Positions 32,299 to 44,341 of a stretch of DNA of 64,000 bases are shown piece after piece. The stretch spans positions 23,932,001 through 23,996,000 of the forward strand of contig JBHGNT010000002.1 of the NCBI GenBank assembly GCA_043228905.1, read 5' to 3'. Source of the stretch: Azolla caroliniana. Taxonomy: Eukaryota; Polypodiophyta. The position numbers were made by a program, and so were the translations under genes. Positions within the stretch are counted from its first letter, which is position 1, and every line of letters begins with the position of its first letter. The notes beneath the pieces were generated by a model. The model did not search any database. It had not been told where the DNA came from and worked only from the letters and a program-made list of their open reading frames with translations.

Positions 32299-33517
32299 TC
32301 ATCCAGGTAAAGGCCAATGAATGGCACTAACGAGGACCAAATCGCCTTTGAAAAATTTAATGTGTTGACGTTTTATGCTGGCTGCCCGAACCATTTGTTC
32401 CTTTGATTGTTGTAATCCTTGTTGTGGAACCCGCACTGTTGCTTGCCAATCTTCTAGAAAAATATCAACATCGGGCTCTTTAATTTTATCTCGAACAACA
32501 TGAGAGACCAAAGACAATGGACTAAGAACTTGCTTCCCTGTAGCTAATTCAAAAGGAGAAAAACAAGTGGCAGAATATTTAGAGTTATAACAAAATTCTA
32601 GCATATCGATATGATCCACCCAATCTTTTTGATCCGCCTGCACATAACAACGTATGTAGTCTTCAAGACTCTGATTTACCCTTTCCATTTGGCCATTAGT
32701 TTGGGGATGAGCCGTGGAAGACATTTGAAGTTGTGTGTCTAGCAATTTGAATAGTTCTTGCCAAAATCGATTAGTAAAATGTGGATCTGTATCAGATGTG
32801 ATCACCGCAGGCATGCCATGATATTTAAAGATATGTTTGAATAACAATTTGCCTACCTGGAGGGCTATGAGAGGTGGTTTTGTTGGTACATACTACAAAG
32901 TGAGCTCGTTTAGAGAAATAGTCGATGACCACCATGATCACATTATAACATCTTGACATGGGCAAATCCACTATGAAATCCACACTCATCACATCCCATG
33001 GTTGAGCGGGTATTGGCTTGGGTCGTAGTAATCCAAATGGTCGTCCACGCCGAGCTTTGACTTGTTGGCATGTCACACAGGATTGGACGTAGTCTATTAC
33101 ATCCAACTCCATATGGGGCCATAAAAAATGTTGCCGGATGTTGATGAGATTCCGGTGAATACCACCATGCCTTGCCATTTTACAATCATGTGCTTCTTGC
33201 AAAATCAATGCCTTAATTTGCCTCATATTACTTACAAACCACTTACCATGTACCATTAATAGACCTTGTTGCATTTTGAATGACCCATGGGCCACACGTT
33301 GCATTTCCATATCGGAAATCAATTGTTGCGTGTAAGGATCATGTTGTTGAGTTGTTCGAACATCTTGTAGCAAAGAAGAATCAGAGATTACTGAAATGTT
33401 ACAAGCATGAGGCGTTCGACTTAAAGCATATGGACTAGTATTAAGAGCACCACTTTTATGGTTGATGCAGAAATCAAATTATGCCAAAAAGTCTTCCCAA
33501 CAAGCTTCTTTAGGGGA
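32299..33517 (-). pseudogene. Chromovirus RNase H end and integrase
   Basis: The end of RNase H (ALSRTPHACN-type, before 33373) is followed in 33373-32825 by the integrase zinc site (HDCKMARHGGIHRNL, then CVTCQQVKARRGRP) and the first catalytic Asp (PWDVMSVDFIVDLPMS, MVVIDYFSKRAHF). A frame break near 32840 leads into 32847-32299 with the second Asp (VITSDTDPHFTNRFW) and the catalytic Glu (HPQTNGQMERVNQSLEDYIR). Integrase joins element DNA to the genome. The frameshift makes it non-functional. Confidence 0.88.
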
Positions 33518-34100
33518 CAACCACCAATTTCTCTAGCTACTTGACCACTAAGTCCTCTAGCTAATCGATCACTAATTTCTCTAGTTATGCCCAACCAATC
33601 TTCCCCTAATTTCTCTAATTCTAACTACGCCATAACATAACACTCTCCCACGAGGTGAAGAGTTTCGTCCTCGAAACTAAAACACTAGTACAATAACATG
33701 ACCTCCTAAGTCCATAAGTAAATGAAAAAAGGGAAAGAAGGACAATGGCAAAGGTGGTCTTACCATACTAATACAGTAGAAAGTGTCTAAACCCTTGCCA
33801 TTGTAGCACTAATTAGAGCTAGGGTACCTGAACAAGAATGAGGGATCCGAACGAAACAAACTTTCTTAAGAGATCCATGTGGCTTCGGAAAGTGGTCGCC
33901 CTTTCCACTTGATCAAAAATTTCGTGTTCCATTGTGCACTTGTTGTTTTAAGATTGCTCTAGGTTCTTCCGCTTCCTCCCTCAGGTTAGTCTTCCGTCTC
34001 CAATGTTTATCAGGATGAAATCTCTTAAGCAAACTTAGATGAAATGTGTCATGCACCTTGACAAAACTAGGCAGTTGTAGCTTGTAAGTATCTCCATTAA
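33518..34100 (-). pseudogene. Second chromovirus copy: LTR start, PPT and chromodomain
   Basis: 33518-33642 is the first part of an LTR (TGTTATGTTATGGCG on the minus strand). 33643-33660 is the polypurine tract. 33913-34080 encodes GDTYKLQLPSFVKVHDTFHL and a chromodomain whose FLIKWKG-type core is shifted out of frame by a one-base loss near 33916. The LTR piece is fused at 33517/33518 to the RNase H of the neighbouring copy, a deletion junction. The upstream side is cut at 34100 by copia C sequence. Confidence 0.75.
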
Positions 34101-34164
34101 GTATAGTGGAATGTACGGGCACAACTCCGACTACGAAGATTGTGGCGGAATGTATGCACACAAC

Positions 34165-36185
34165 TCCGACTGTGGCAGAATGTTCATGATGAAACATAGA
34201 GCAAACTCTATGTCGGCCTCTACCTCAACTAGTGCCCTCAATCCGGAGGACGTATGATTTGTTGACTCCGGAGCCTCAAACGATATGACATCTCATGAAG
34301 AATGGTTTCTCGAACTTCGAGAGCCAGAGCGACCCAGTTATGTCGAAACCGGAGATGACACTACGCACCCGATTCGGCACATCGGCAATGTTCCATTCGG
34401 CGAAAGAGGTAAGCAAACATACATTAAAAATGTCTTGCATGTTCCCACCATCACGAAGAATTTGGTCTTGGTCGGCCAAATGGTTGAGCAAGGGATGCAA
34501 ATACGATTCAACCAAGAAGAGTGCTTCAACCAAGGAAGAAGAGAGGGCCGGATGTTCATTCTCGATTCACACGAGATGAAATCCGCCATGTTTGCAAAAA
34601 GCGCGAATGCCGACTCCGACATAGAGCTATGGCACAAGCGAATTGGTCACATCAATCTCAACAAACTCAAAGCAATGAAATCAAAAGGAGTCGTCATCGG
34701 ACTCTCGACATTCAAAGAGAAGGAGATTGAAGGTGTATGCGAAGCATGCCAATTCGGCAAGCAACACCGACACCCATTCCCGAAAGAACGGAACGTGAGC
34801 AAAGGTCTACTCCACGTAGTCCATTCCGACGTATGGGGACCGGCGCAGACGGCTACATTCGGCGGATGCCGATATTACGTGCTCTTCATTGACGACTTCT
34901 CTAGGCACACTTGGATCTACCCAATGCGGCAAAAGAGCCAAGTATTCGGACACTTCCAAAAATTCAAGAATGAAGTCAAGAAAGCCACGGGCCGACATGT
35001 CCGATGTCTCCGATCGGATGGCGGCAAGGAGTACTTCTCGGACGATTTCACGGTGTATCTCCGAAAGGAAGGAATTCGGCGAGAATTCACTTGTCGACAC
35101 ACTCCGCAACAAAACGGAGTAGCCGAGCACAAAAATCAGCACATCCTCGAAGTAGCAGGGGCCATGATGAATGAGAAGCATATGTCCAAGTCATATTGGG
35201 CCGAAGCGGCAAATACGGCCGTCTACCTAATGAACTGATGCACAACATTCGGAGTGCACGAGGTCACTCTGCATGAAAAATACTTCGGAAAGAAGCCGGA
35301 CTTATCGCACACCCGGATATTCGGTACAATAGCATATGTGCACATACCTGACGAAAAGCGGCAAAAGCTAGATCCAAAGTCAAAGAAATGTATCCTCGTA
35401 GGATACTCATTGGAGCAAAAGGGGTACAAGTGCTACAACCCCTCAACTCGAAAATCTCAAGTAAGTCGAGATGTCGTTTTTGACGAGTCCGCATCCTGGT
35501 ACGCACCAAAGACAACTTCGACTCCGATTCTGCTTGACCCGGAATACGCCGAATATGAGATAGAGGATGAAGATCTCGTTACGGGCATGTTCGAAGAAAG
35601 TCCGATCATGACCCGACTGAGCGGACCACAAGAGCCTTTGAGCGATCAAAGCACATCACGGCCTTGGCCGAAGATGGACAAAGGCAAGGAGAAAATGTCG
35701 GAATACGAAGACGATCGCTTCGACGACGATGAGTCGACTCACTCACTCGACAATGAGTTCGGCGGTTTCGATGTACCAATCGGAGCTAAGAAATCCCTCA
35801 TCTCTGCAAATGAAAAGCTCCGCCGCTCCATCTGTGAAAATAATCCGGTCAGCCGATTCGGCTACAACGACTACATTGCATATCACTATGCCTTTATGAT
35901 GAAGGTGGCGAAAGTACGGGAGCCGGAAACATTTTCTGAAGCAGCAAAGGATCCGCGATGGATCGAAGCCATGAACGAGGAGATGCAGGCACTACGCAAG
36001 AACGAGACGTGGGATCTCGTTCCCACCTCACCACACAAAAAGGCGATTGGATTCAGATGGATTTACAAAGTGAAGTACAATGCCGACGGTTCCGTCAACC
36101 GCTACAAAGCGCGACTCGTAGCAAAAGGCTACGGACAAACGCATGGAGTTGACTACGAAGAGACCTTTCCCCCATGGCAAAGATG
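34165..36185 (+). pseudogene. Copia C protease, integrase and RT start
   Basis: A stop (TGA in place of the usual Trp) immediately precedes FVDSGASNDMTSHEEW, the aspartic protease. 34285-35238 carries the pre-integrase zinc site (LWHKRIGHINLNKLK, CEACQFGKQHRHPF) and the integrase core (HSDVWGPAQ, FIDDFSRHTW, CLRSDGGKEYFSDDF, PQQNGVAEHKN). A TGA at 35236-35238 breaks the frame. 35254-36186 carries the integrase C-terminus (DPKSKKCILVGYSLEQKGYK) and the RT start ([33 protein letters not shown]), ending in a one-base frameshift. Only a few lesions separate it from an intact frame, so the copy is young to middle-aged. Confidence 0.9.
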
Positions 36186-37483
36186 ACGATGGTATGGACC
36201 GTAATTGCGCTTGCCGCGGCGAAAGGGTGGCACCTCCATCAAATGGACGTCAAGAACACCTTTCTACAAGGCGAATTAGTAGAGGTGTACATGATACAAC
36301 CACCTGGCTTCAACTCGAGCACCCATCCGAAAGCTGTATGCGGACCCAAGAAGCCACTCTACGGCTTCAAGCAAGCATTGCGTGCTTGGCATTCGAAGAT
36401 AACGAAATATCTTCATCAAATCGGCTTCCCTATGTCAAAATCAGACAACTCCCTCTACATACGAAGCGATTCCACAAGTCCGATCGTCATCATGTTATAT
36501 GTGGATGACCTAGTAATTGGAGGTGAGCATCTCGTCGAAATCAATAAGGTCAAATCCCTCCTTTCCGACAAGTTCGAGATGACGGACATGAAGGAGCTCC
36601 ACTACTTCCTCGGCATCGAGCTAATTCGGACTCCGGCCGGAATCATGATCTCTCAACGACACTACATCCTCAACTTGTTATACAAGTTCGGTATGGCTGA
36701 GTGCAAATCTGAGGCAACCCCACTCGATCGCAATCTCAAACTAGATGCGAACTCCGGCACCAAAGTGTGTGAGCCGACTCAGTATCGCCAACTCATCGGG
36801 AGTCTCATCTACCTCACGATCACTCGACCCGATCTCAGTTATCCGGTTGGTCTCCTTAGTCAATTCATGCAAACACTGCGTGATACTCACTTGGATTGCG
36901 CTAAGCGAGTTCTACGATACGTGCGCGGCACAATGGATTGCGACATCCTCTACAAGACCGCGATGCCAATACGACTCGAGGGGTACACAGACGCCGATTG
37001 GGCTGGCTACAAAGCTGATAGAAGATCAACCTCCGGATTTGTTTTTTCCCTCGGCAACGAAGCAATATCCTGGAGCAGCAAAAAGCAACCAACCGTCGCT
37101 TTTTCGAGTACAAAGGCGGGATATAGGGGCACGACAGTGGCCGCATGTGAAGCCATATGGCTCAAAAGGATACTCAAGGATCTGGGCGTACCCATCAAGG
37201 ATCCGACTTCCCTTTACTACGACAACATGAGCAGTATCTATCTGGCTCGGAACCCGGTGTTCCACACGCGGACAAAGCACATCGAAGTGCACTATCACTT
37301 CATCCAAGAGTGCGTTGTAGCTGGCGATGTCGACCTACGTGACATTAGCTAGCACAAATCTTCAAACGGCCAACATCTTCACTAATGCCTTAGGAGCCAA
37401 CAAGCTATGGAAATTCATGACCGATCTCGGATTGACGATCCCTGACCTGCCAAGCTTGAGGGGCAGTACTGAAGACACTACGC
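36174..37483 (+). pseudogene. Copia C reverse transcriptase and RNase H
   Basis: The frame 36174-37352 contains [19 protein letters not shown], the catalytic MLYVDDLVIGG, HYFLGIELIRTPAGI, GYTDADWAGYKADRRSTSGF and the RNase H end ([29 protein letters not shown]). A frame break near 37345 leads to ADIFTNALGANKLW and a stop. The sequence is cut at 37483 by the gypsy LTR. Confidence 0.9.
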
Positions 37484-38228
37484 TGTCATGCCTTTCGGCT
37501 CCGGATCATTGCGTGAGTCGGGTGGGAACCACTGAGGTTTTGGACTAGGAGAAAGAAGAATATGAGATAATGCTCCTTATGAATGGATTGCAAGAAAGAG
37601 AAATATTTGAAGGAAGATATGAAACTCGTGAACCCATGAGTGTAGTGTATTAATTGATACTTAGAATGTAAGAGAGAAATAGATGGAAAAAAATCGTGAA
37701 TCCCACGAATATATTAGATTGATCAAAATCCTTGTAAAATAATCAACAACCCCCATACATAATTCTCTCCTCATATAAGGATGGAAGAGGCTAAGCATAA
37801 CTTCATGCTTTTATTTTCTAAAGTGTTCATGCACACTAAATGTGCATGAATTGCCTTTTTACACTATGCTTTTATTTCCTAAATATAGTGCTCATGCTCG
37901 CTAGATGTGCACAAGTCATTTTTTATTGGTGTACATTTTTCTTATAAATAAAGTATTCACGCATTCTAAAAAATGCATGACTTTCGTTTTAATAAAGGTA
38001 GGCATAAAGAAAGGTCTTATACGTATTAAATCCATTTCTATCTAGAACACTTAGGATAAGTTAGTACAATGGTAATGTTGGGTTTTGTCTACGTGGAGGT
38101 ACAGGGTTCGAATCCTGCCCTATGCATGTAATAAATATTTTTAATATTTTATTTTATTTCTTATACGTACTTTAAATCGGATATAGTATTTTACATATTT
38201 CACATAGTGTGTGATTCACACTACCACA
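37484..38228 (-). repeat. 3' LTR of the gypsy element, 745 bp
   Basis: It pairs with 52635-53375 (about 95% by eye). On the plus strand it starts TGTCATGCC and ends CCACA. An internal tRNA-like segment (about 38049-38130) has a perfect B box. Confidence 0.9.
38049..38130 (+). repeat. tRNA-like segment with A and B boxes inside the gypsy LTR
   Basis: GGTTCGAATCC (38105-38115) is a perfect Pol III B box. About 40 bases upstream, TAAGTTAGTACAATGG resembles an A box. The same segment is in the other LTR (about 53196-53276) with a mutated B box (GGTTTGAATCT). It is inferred to be an old SINE captured by the LTR before the element multiplied. Confidence 0.6.
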
Positions 38229-38240
38229 CTCGCCCCCTTC
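38229..38240 (-). promoter_or_regulatory. Polypurine tract of the gypsy element
   Basis: The minus strand reads GAAGGGGGCGAG immediately before the 3' LTR, as expected for the plus-strand DNA primer of reverse transcription. Confidence 0.8.
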
Positions 38241-38284
38241 GAACCCGCACATCCTCCGGTATGTGCTGAAGTCCCCGATGCTTG

Positions 38285-39600
38285 CTATTCACCTTCATCC
38301 GAAGCTTCCTCCGATTCTCCCCTTAAATCAACTATGAGTTGTAATCCACTTTCTTCACTTCCCGCATCACCGCGATCTTCGTCCGATTGCTCCTTCTTGT
38401 CGGTCTTGTCTAGGATCACATAGGGTTCTTCATCAGTGCACTTCTTGAAAATCTTCACCCGTTTCCCGGCTATAGGCACTCGTAGCATAGTTCCATCCAA
38501 CTTGCATAGTCGGTAAGTTCCGTTGTCGAAAACTTTCTGAACCTCGTATGGCCCGAACCAGCTTTTCGCGAACTTCCCATCGTTGTATGTTGATGATCCA
38601 AACTACTGTAATTGATAATCACCCAATCTCCTTCTTCAATCTTCCGCAGTCGTAGTCGGTGCTTTGTGTCGAACCGGCTTTTATTCCGGAATTGCGCTTC
38701 TTGTTGTCGGCGTATTGCTTCCGCTATGTCTTCCGGTCTTCCCTCTAGTTGTCGTATCCGGGCCGCTAGTAGTTCTTCCCGGCTCATCTCTTCCTTCGAC
38801 GGTAGCATTGTCCATGTCGCGATCGCGGTTTCCGCTGGCATCACCGGTGCTTGTCTGGTCATGTAACCGGTTACGGAGTTCTGCGGTTACGGAGCTATGC
38901 GTCGTCCGATCAGCCCATAGTGCATACGGAAGCATCTGCGGCCAATCCTTCACCCTTCCATCGCATGCCTTCGCAAGTGCTTTGACGATCGGACTATGTC
39001 CTCGTTCGATCTTCCCGTTGGCTTCCGAATTGTATGTCGTTGTTAGTGTTAACCGAACTCCATGTTTGGTGAAGAATTCCTTAGATTTATCAAAGTCGAG
39101 TTCTCCCCAATCCGCAATCACTTGTCCTACGCATCCGTACCTGCAAAACACCTCCTCCAAAAGAAATTGGCATACTGCAGAACACGTTTTCCTTCGTAAT
39201 GCCCGACCTTCTAATTGGTTTGTGAGATCTTCCCGAGCTAACACCAAGTACTTCTTTTGTCCGATTCCGCTTGGCATGGCTACATATCGACCATCCATTT
39301 GAAGTTGATTGTCAGTGAGAATGTCAGATGTAACTCATCTCGGTGTCGAACTCCGGAGTAGATTTGACACTTCTCGTAGCTTTCCGTGAACTGCGCTGCG
39401 CTATATCTTTGTACATGTTCTTCCACCAATATTTTTGTTTGATTTTCACCAAAGTTTCCCGCGTTCCTCGATGTCCAGCCCAATTGGATTCGTGAAATTC
39501 GGATATTATCCGGTTTCGTTGCTCTTTCGTCCCGACTACCCGAAGTGGTATGCCATCCGGTCTTTTTGGCTCCCTCCATATTAATCCATTTCTCAAGAAG
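38285..39600 (-). pseudogene. Gypsy integrase
   Basis: Frames 39596-39324 and 39298-38681 carry the zinc-binding part (FHESNWAGHRGTRETL; the following Cys pair is disrupted) and the catalytic core, with VGQVIADWGELDF (Asp) and NSEANGKIERGH (Glu). Frames 38862-38470 and 38500-38285 carry the C-terminal part (FDTKHRLRLRKIEEGDWVI, then an acidic tail). No chromodomain was seen. Several frameshifts separate the parts. Confidence 0.85.
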
Positions 39601-39605
39601 AACTT

Positions 39606-40349
39606 TCAGACTTGCCGCTTCTTACTTTGGATCTTGGCTCTCTTCTCTTTATTGTCTGATGATTCCTCGATTTCTTGTAGCACTTTCCCGATCACCGAGC
39701 TTTCTCCCTCGTATTCTTCTTCTTGGAATTCTCGGATTACGTTCACCGGGCATATGTGCTCCGAAGCAAAGTAGTCTTCGGAAACTTCTTCATTATCGGA
39801 TTTGGTTATGTCATCTCCAAACCGCGCCCTTGATAGCATATCCGCTACCGCGTTGTCTTTTCCTGAGATGTGTCGTACCTCCAGATTAAGCGACTTAACA
39901 TATGCAATCCATCTTAGCATAGCCACATCCGGTATCGTGCAACACCACATCATCCCGAGTATCGGAAGACAATCCGTTTCGATCACTACTTCGGGCCCGA
40001 TCAAATAATCTCGATCCGATTTGATTGCCGACACGACTCTCCATAATTCTCTTTTGACTTGTACATATCCGCGTTGCCTTTCATTGAGAACCTTTGCTCC
40101 GAATCGGATCGGATATCACGAACCATCCAGATCGGCTTGATTGATGACCCATCCGATTCCGGTTGGACTTGTGTCAACCGTTACTATGATCGGACGGTCA
40201 TAGTTCGGCTTCTTTAGTGCTTTTGCCCTCCATAGTGATTTCTTGAGCTTCTTCACGGCTTTCGTATGCTCCGGTTTCCATTCGAACTTCTTACCCTTCC
40301 GCAACAAGTGATAGAGTGTCCACAATGTGATAGAACGCACATGCTCCAA
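39606..40349 (-). pseudogene. Gypsy RNase H
   Basis: 40349-40116 carries the RT/RNase H connection and first active-site region (PIIVTVDTSPTGIGWVI). 40034-39606 carries VVIETDCLPILGM and the RNase H end (VRHISGKDNAVADMLSRARF). One stop/frame break separates the two. Confidence 0.85.
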
Positions 40350-41230
40350 GAAACCTTCGGACTTCGGATTGTGACTCGCATATTTCTTTCATAGCTTGAA
40401 TCGCATTGATCTTGGTTGGTGACGGTCTTCGGCCGTAGGGCCCACATAGATGTCCGACTAATATTTCTTCTTGCCCGAATGCCGATTTCTCACCGGAAAG
40501 TGTTAGGTGCACATCTTCTAATTTTCGAAGCACTTTCTCGCAATCATGAATATGGTCGACTACGAACTTTCGGCATCCCCGATCATCCATAGTTTCATCT
40601 TTTTCTTCTACCGCGCATCCTTTAATTGGAATGTCATCTAGGAACGGCATCGTTATCTCCGGAATGCAGTCCCGGAGCACCTTGTTCATTGCATTCATCA
40701 TATGTGCGACCGAGTTTGTTGCGCCTTGTGGTAGTGTGCACATACGGACTAATCCTATCGGTGTTCGCATGGTAGTGATGTCTCGGCTCTCCACGGCTAG
40801 TTGGAATTGGTCATATCCGGAGTGTAGGTCTCCGATGGAGTATATCGCGCGACCGGCAAATGCTTCCGCAAATTCGTCCACTATCGGACCGACTCCGGAG
40901 TTCCGGATCGTGACCTTGTTCATTGGTTGCAAATCTTGAATAAATCGGAGTGACCCATTCTTCTTCGGAACCGTAAACCATCAATTTGAGTACGAAGCGT
41001 TTGATGGCTCTAGAATCCCCATCGCCACCTTCTCCTTGAGCAAGTCGATGACTTTCGGAATATGCGCCCGTGACACCGGAATCAGCTTCAGGTTCCATGG
41101 CACATGGTCAATCGTGAAGATCACCATCGGCTCCACTATCTTCGGATCAACGCACCCTATCTCCTTCGATGTGAATGCAAATGATTCCCCATGTTGTTCC
41201 AACATCCCTCGGAATCGTTCTTCTTAATTT
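40291..41230 (-). pseudogene. Gypsy reverse transcriptase
   Basis: 41205-40981 starts RT (VIDLLKEKVAMGILEPSNA, YSNWWFTVPKKNG-type). 40932-40291 carries MQPMNKVTIRNSGVGP, YSIGDLHSGYDQFQL, LPQGATNSVAHMMNAM, the catalytic MPFLDDIPIKG and HLTLSGEKSAFGQEE. The FLDDI-IKG form is characteristic of a distinct gypsy group, here with intact Asp pair. A frameshift near 40940 splits the gene. Confidence 0.87.
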
Positions 41231-42305
41231 TGTAAAAGGAAACCACCTCCACCGATCTGAAGTTTCTTCCGGGTCTCATCCATGTAGGCATGTCCGATAT
41301 CCACGGACTTCCGAAGTGTCGGATCTCCCGAGACTTCTTTCCTCTTTTGTTCGCTATCGGCGGGTAGTGGTCCCGCGGCCGGTTTCACCTTCTTCTCCAC
41401 GGTCTTGTATTTCGTACTTACCATTGCTTCTTCTTTGCGGACCACATCCGGCCCCATTTTCACAATAATCTCGTACATCTCGACCGATTTCACTAGAACT
41501 ACCCGGTCTCCCTGGCTTGTATCTTTCGCGAGCTCTTCAAGCCGTTGTAGCGTGCTCCCATAGAACATTTCTTCAACTATTCCCACGATTTCTTCATCTT
41601 CTTTTATTATTGATGTCGACCGTAACTTATCCTCCACCTTTCGGTATTCTTTCTTCATTCCTCCAGTTACGGCTTTGTATGTAGATGCCCCATCTGGATC
41701 GATTTGTACTTGTTTTGCTCCGAGAGTTTTCTTCCTCTGTGGGGTATCAGGGCTTCTCGGACTATCACTTCCCCACTCCGCAATAGTCCGCTCTAAAAAT
41801 CCATCCTTGTTTGGGACAAGAGCTCTCTCTTGTTCCTTTAATGATTTGCTGGCACCGTTAGGAATTGGACAGATTTCCCTCCGTTTTGGCTCCGAATTCG
41901 TGCAAAACCCGCACCACTATCGAGCACCTTCGTCTCCATCCGTGATGCCATGATAAAGGGTTGTCCGAGGATCATGGAGTGTGAGACCTCGTCTTGTACG
42001 AAGAAATTTTGGTTGATCTCGACATCCCCGATCTTCACTGTCATATCCGGACAAGCCGCAAATAGATCTTCCGTTGCTTTAGTGGCCGCCTGGATCTTCC
42101 ATCCAGGATTGGTGTTAATAGGCCACTTCCCCTTCCAGTAGAACTCTTTGGACATCAAATTGATCTCCGATCTGTGATCAATCAATGCTAGCACGGGCTC
42201 TTTGATGTTGCCGATTCGGACCGGAGTCTTCGTAGTTGCACGCACCCAGTGTGGCTTTGTATAGTGGGAATTCGGAATCTCGTCCTCCACTTTGGTGTCA
42301 TTCAT
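41224..42305 (-). pseudogene. Gypsy protease and linker
   Basis: 42305-41838 has the fold and flanking motifs of a retroviral-type aspartic protease (VLALIDHRSEINLMSKEFY, then MILGQPFIMASRMET), but the catalytic D-T/S-G reads DHR, so the enzyme would be dead. 41658-41224 is a charged linker to RT without recognised domain. At 42306-42314 the gypsy sequence stops at the border with the inverted copia arm. Confidence 0.75.
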
Positions 42306-42314
42306 TAAGACAGT

Positions 42315-44341
42315 ATTTGCCGAAGTTCAGCGGCCGGAGAGCCGAAATTTGTGAAGCCTGCCAACTTGGGAAGCAACACCGGCTTCCATTCCCCACCGAA
42401 CGGAACCGGAGCCGTAACAAGCTCGATCTCATCCATTCGGATGTGTGCGGACCGGCACAAAGTGTAAGCCTTGGCGGGAGCCGATACTTCATCTCCTTCA
42501 TCGACGACTATACTCGACATACTTGGATCTACCTCATTGAGCGGAAGAGCGAAGTCTTCGACTGTTTCCGGAGCCTCCAGAAGATGGTGGAACGGGAATC
42601 GGAGAGGAAGATCAAATGCCTTCGGTCGGATGGCGGAAAGGAATATTTTTCCGGCCAATTCACTAGTTATCTACAACAGAAGGGAATTCGGCGAGAGTTC
42701 AGCTGCAGATACACACCGGAGCAAAACGGTGTGGCCGAAAGGAAGAACCGGACACTCGTCGAAGCGGCAAGGGCAATGCTGGAGGAGAAGAGCATGCCCC
42801 GGTTCTACTAGGCGGAGGAAGTCCGGACAGCCGTCTACATACAAAACCGCATTGGTGACAAGGTGTCAGCTCATGAGCTGTATTTCGGGCGCAAGCCGAA
42901 CTTAAGACACCTTCGGATATTCGGCAGCATAGCGTATGTGCATGTGCCGGATCAGAAGCGGAGAAAGCTGGATGCAAAATCGGAAAAATGCATCCTAGTC
43001 GACAATGCTCAAGAGCAAAAGGGGTATAAGTGCTATAACCCCCGGACGAAGGACGTCCGAGTTAGCCGGGATGTCGAGTTCGATGAATCGGCATCCTGGT
43101 ACTCCGTACCGACTCCGACTTCCGATCCCGACCCAATGTCGGAAGATCAGGCCAGTGAGCCTGAATCAACCCTGGCAGAGGATGATGAAGCCGAGACTCA
43201 AGATGAGAGTCCGGAATCGTTATGGTTGAGTGGACCGAACGAGCGACTGAGGCTGTTGGACGAGTCGGATGAAGAGACGGCAAGTGGTGGAGACTCTGTC
43301 GTGCTCTCCCCGCGCAAGGAACCGAGGAAACGGTTCACGCGCAAAGAGAAGGGGAAGAGGAAGATGCCGGAATTCGAAACCGGCAACGATGAGTTGGATC
43401 GATGCGTATCTGACTCCGGAAAGGAGAAAGGCGGATCTTCGGCAATGAAGACCGAACTGGCCAAGAAGGGCCTCAAATCAGGTGACAGTGCGTTGCGCCG
43501 ATCAACCCACCAAAAGGATTCCGTCATGCGGTACGGGTACAATGAATACATGGCGCATCATTATGCGTACATGACTAAGGTGACAGAAGTGCGTGAGCCG
43601 GAGAGCTACACAGAAGCGGCAAAGGACGCAAATTGGCGTGCCGCTATGGACGAAGAAATGCGGGCACTCGATGCCAACGAAACTTGGGACCTAGTTGATC
43701 CTCCCTGTCACTGTAAACCGATCGGATGCAAGTGGGTGTACAAGGTCAAGTACAACGCCGACGGTTCTGTTAACCGGTACAAAGCCGGGTTAGTGGCAAA
43801 GGGATACGCGCAGACCCACGGAATCGACTACGACGAGACCTTCGCCCCTGTGGCGAAGATGACGATGGTTCATGTGGTACTGGCGGTTGCTGCGGCAAGG
43901 GGGTGGCATCTTCACCAGATGGATGTGAAGAAAGCCTTCCTTCAAGGAGAGCTTGAAGAAGAAGTCTTTATGACTCAGCCCCCCAGATTTCAATCGGAGA
44001 TGAGCAAGTCGGCGGTATGCCGACTAAAGAAGTTGCTTTACGGCTTGAAGCAAGCCCCCCAAGCCTGGAACGCGAAGATCACGCACCGGTTGCATAAGCT
44101 GGGGTTTGTTGTCTCTAAGTCGGACTCTTCGTTGTTCATCCGGCAAGGCTCTAACGGTCCGGTATGTATACTCTTGTATGTGGATGATTTAGTCATCACC
44201 GGACCGGGTCTTCCCGAAATCAACCGCGTCAAGTCCCAGTTGTCGAACGCATTCGAAATGAAGGACCTGGGGGACCTTCATCCGGACCCCCGACGGCATA
44301 TTGCTCTCACAACGACATTACGTGTTGAATATGCTATATAA
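42315..44341 (+). pseudogene. Copia B (left arm) integrase and RT part
   Basis: It opens inside the integrase (PKFSGRRAEICEACQLGKQH, HSDVCGPAQ, CLRSDGGKEYFSGQF, EQNGVAERKN). A TAG follows MPRFY (near 42811). The frame 42863-44341 covers the integrase C-terminus and RT (HQMDVKKAFLQGELEE, LLYVDDLVITGPG) and then shifts frame after KDLGDLH because of a small deletion that removes the YFLGIE-type motif. Confidence 0.9.

Larger units (their letters stand above)
30970..34100 (-). mobile_element. Decayed Ty3/gypsy chromovirus fragments
   Basis: Minus-strand remains of a chromodomain-type gypsy element. Going leftward from 34100: the 3' end of one copy (chromodomain region 34100-33643 plus the first 125 bp of its LTR, 33642-33518), fused directly to a second copy that begins inside RNase H (33517), runs through integrase and chromodomain, and ends with a 3' LTR (31284 leftward; outer edge near 30970 not resolved). 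The 31284-31760 and 33642-34100 segments are near-identical, which proves two copies. The order RNase H-IN-chromodomain is the gypsy/chromovirus order. All frames are disrupted. Confidence 0.82.
34101..37483 (+). mobile_element. Copia C, 5'-truncated left part (split by gypsy at 37484)
   Basis: A plus-strand copia element begins abruptly around 34101, inside the gag-protease linker. The linker phrase ACAACTCCGACT is repeated, suggesting small tandem duplications. It runs through protease, integrase, RT and RNase H up to 37483. The right part of the same element (post-pol sequence, polypurine tract, 3' LTR) is found at 53376-54107, beyond the gypsy insertion. Proteins and LTR show that it belongs to the same family as copia D at 54-59 kb. 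The 5' LTR and gag capsid are missing. Confidence 0.85.

Noticed and set aside
38049-38130. Nuclear tRNA gene in the gypsy LTR
   Set aside because: The B box is perfect, but the arms do not form a cloverleaf and the partner LTR has a mutated copy.
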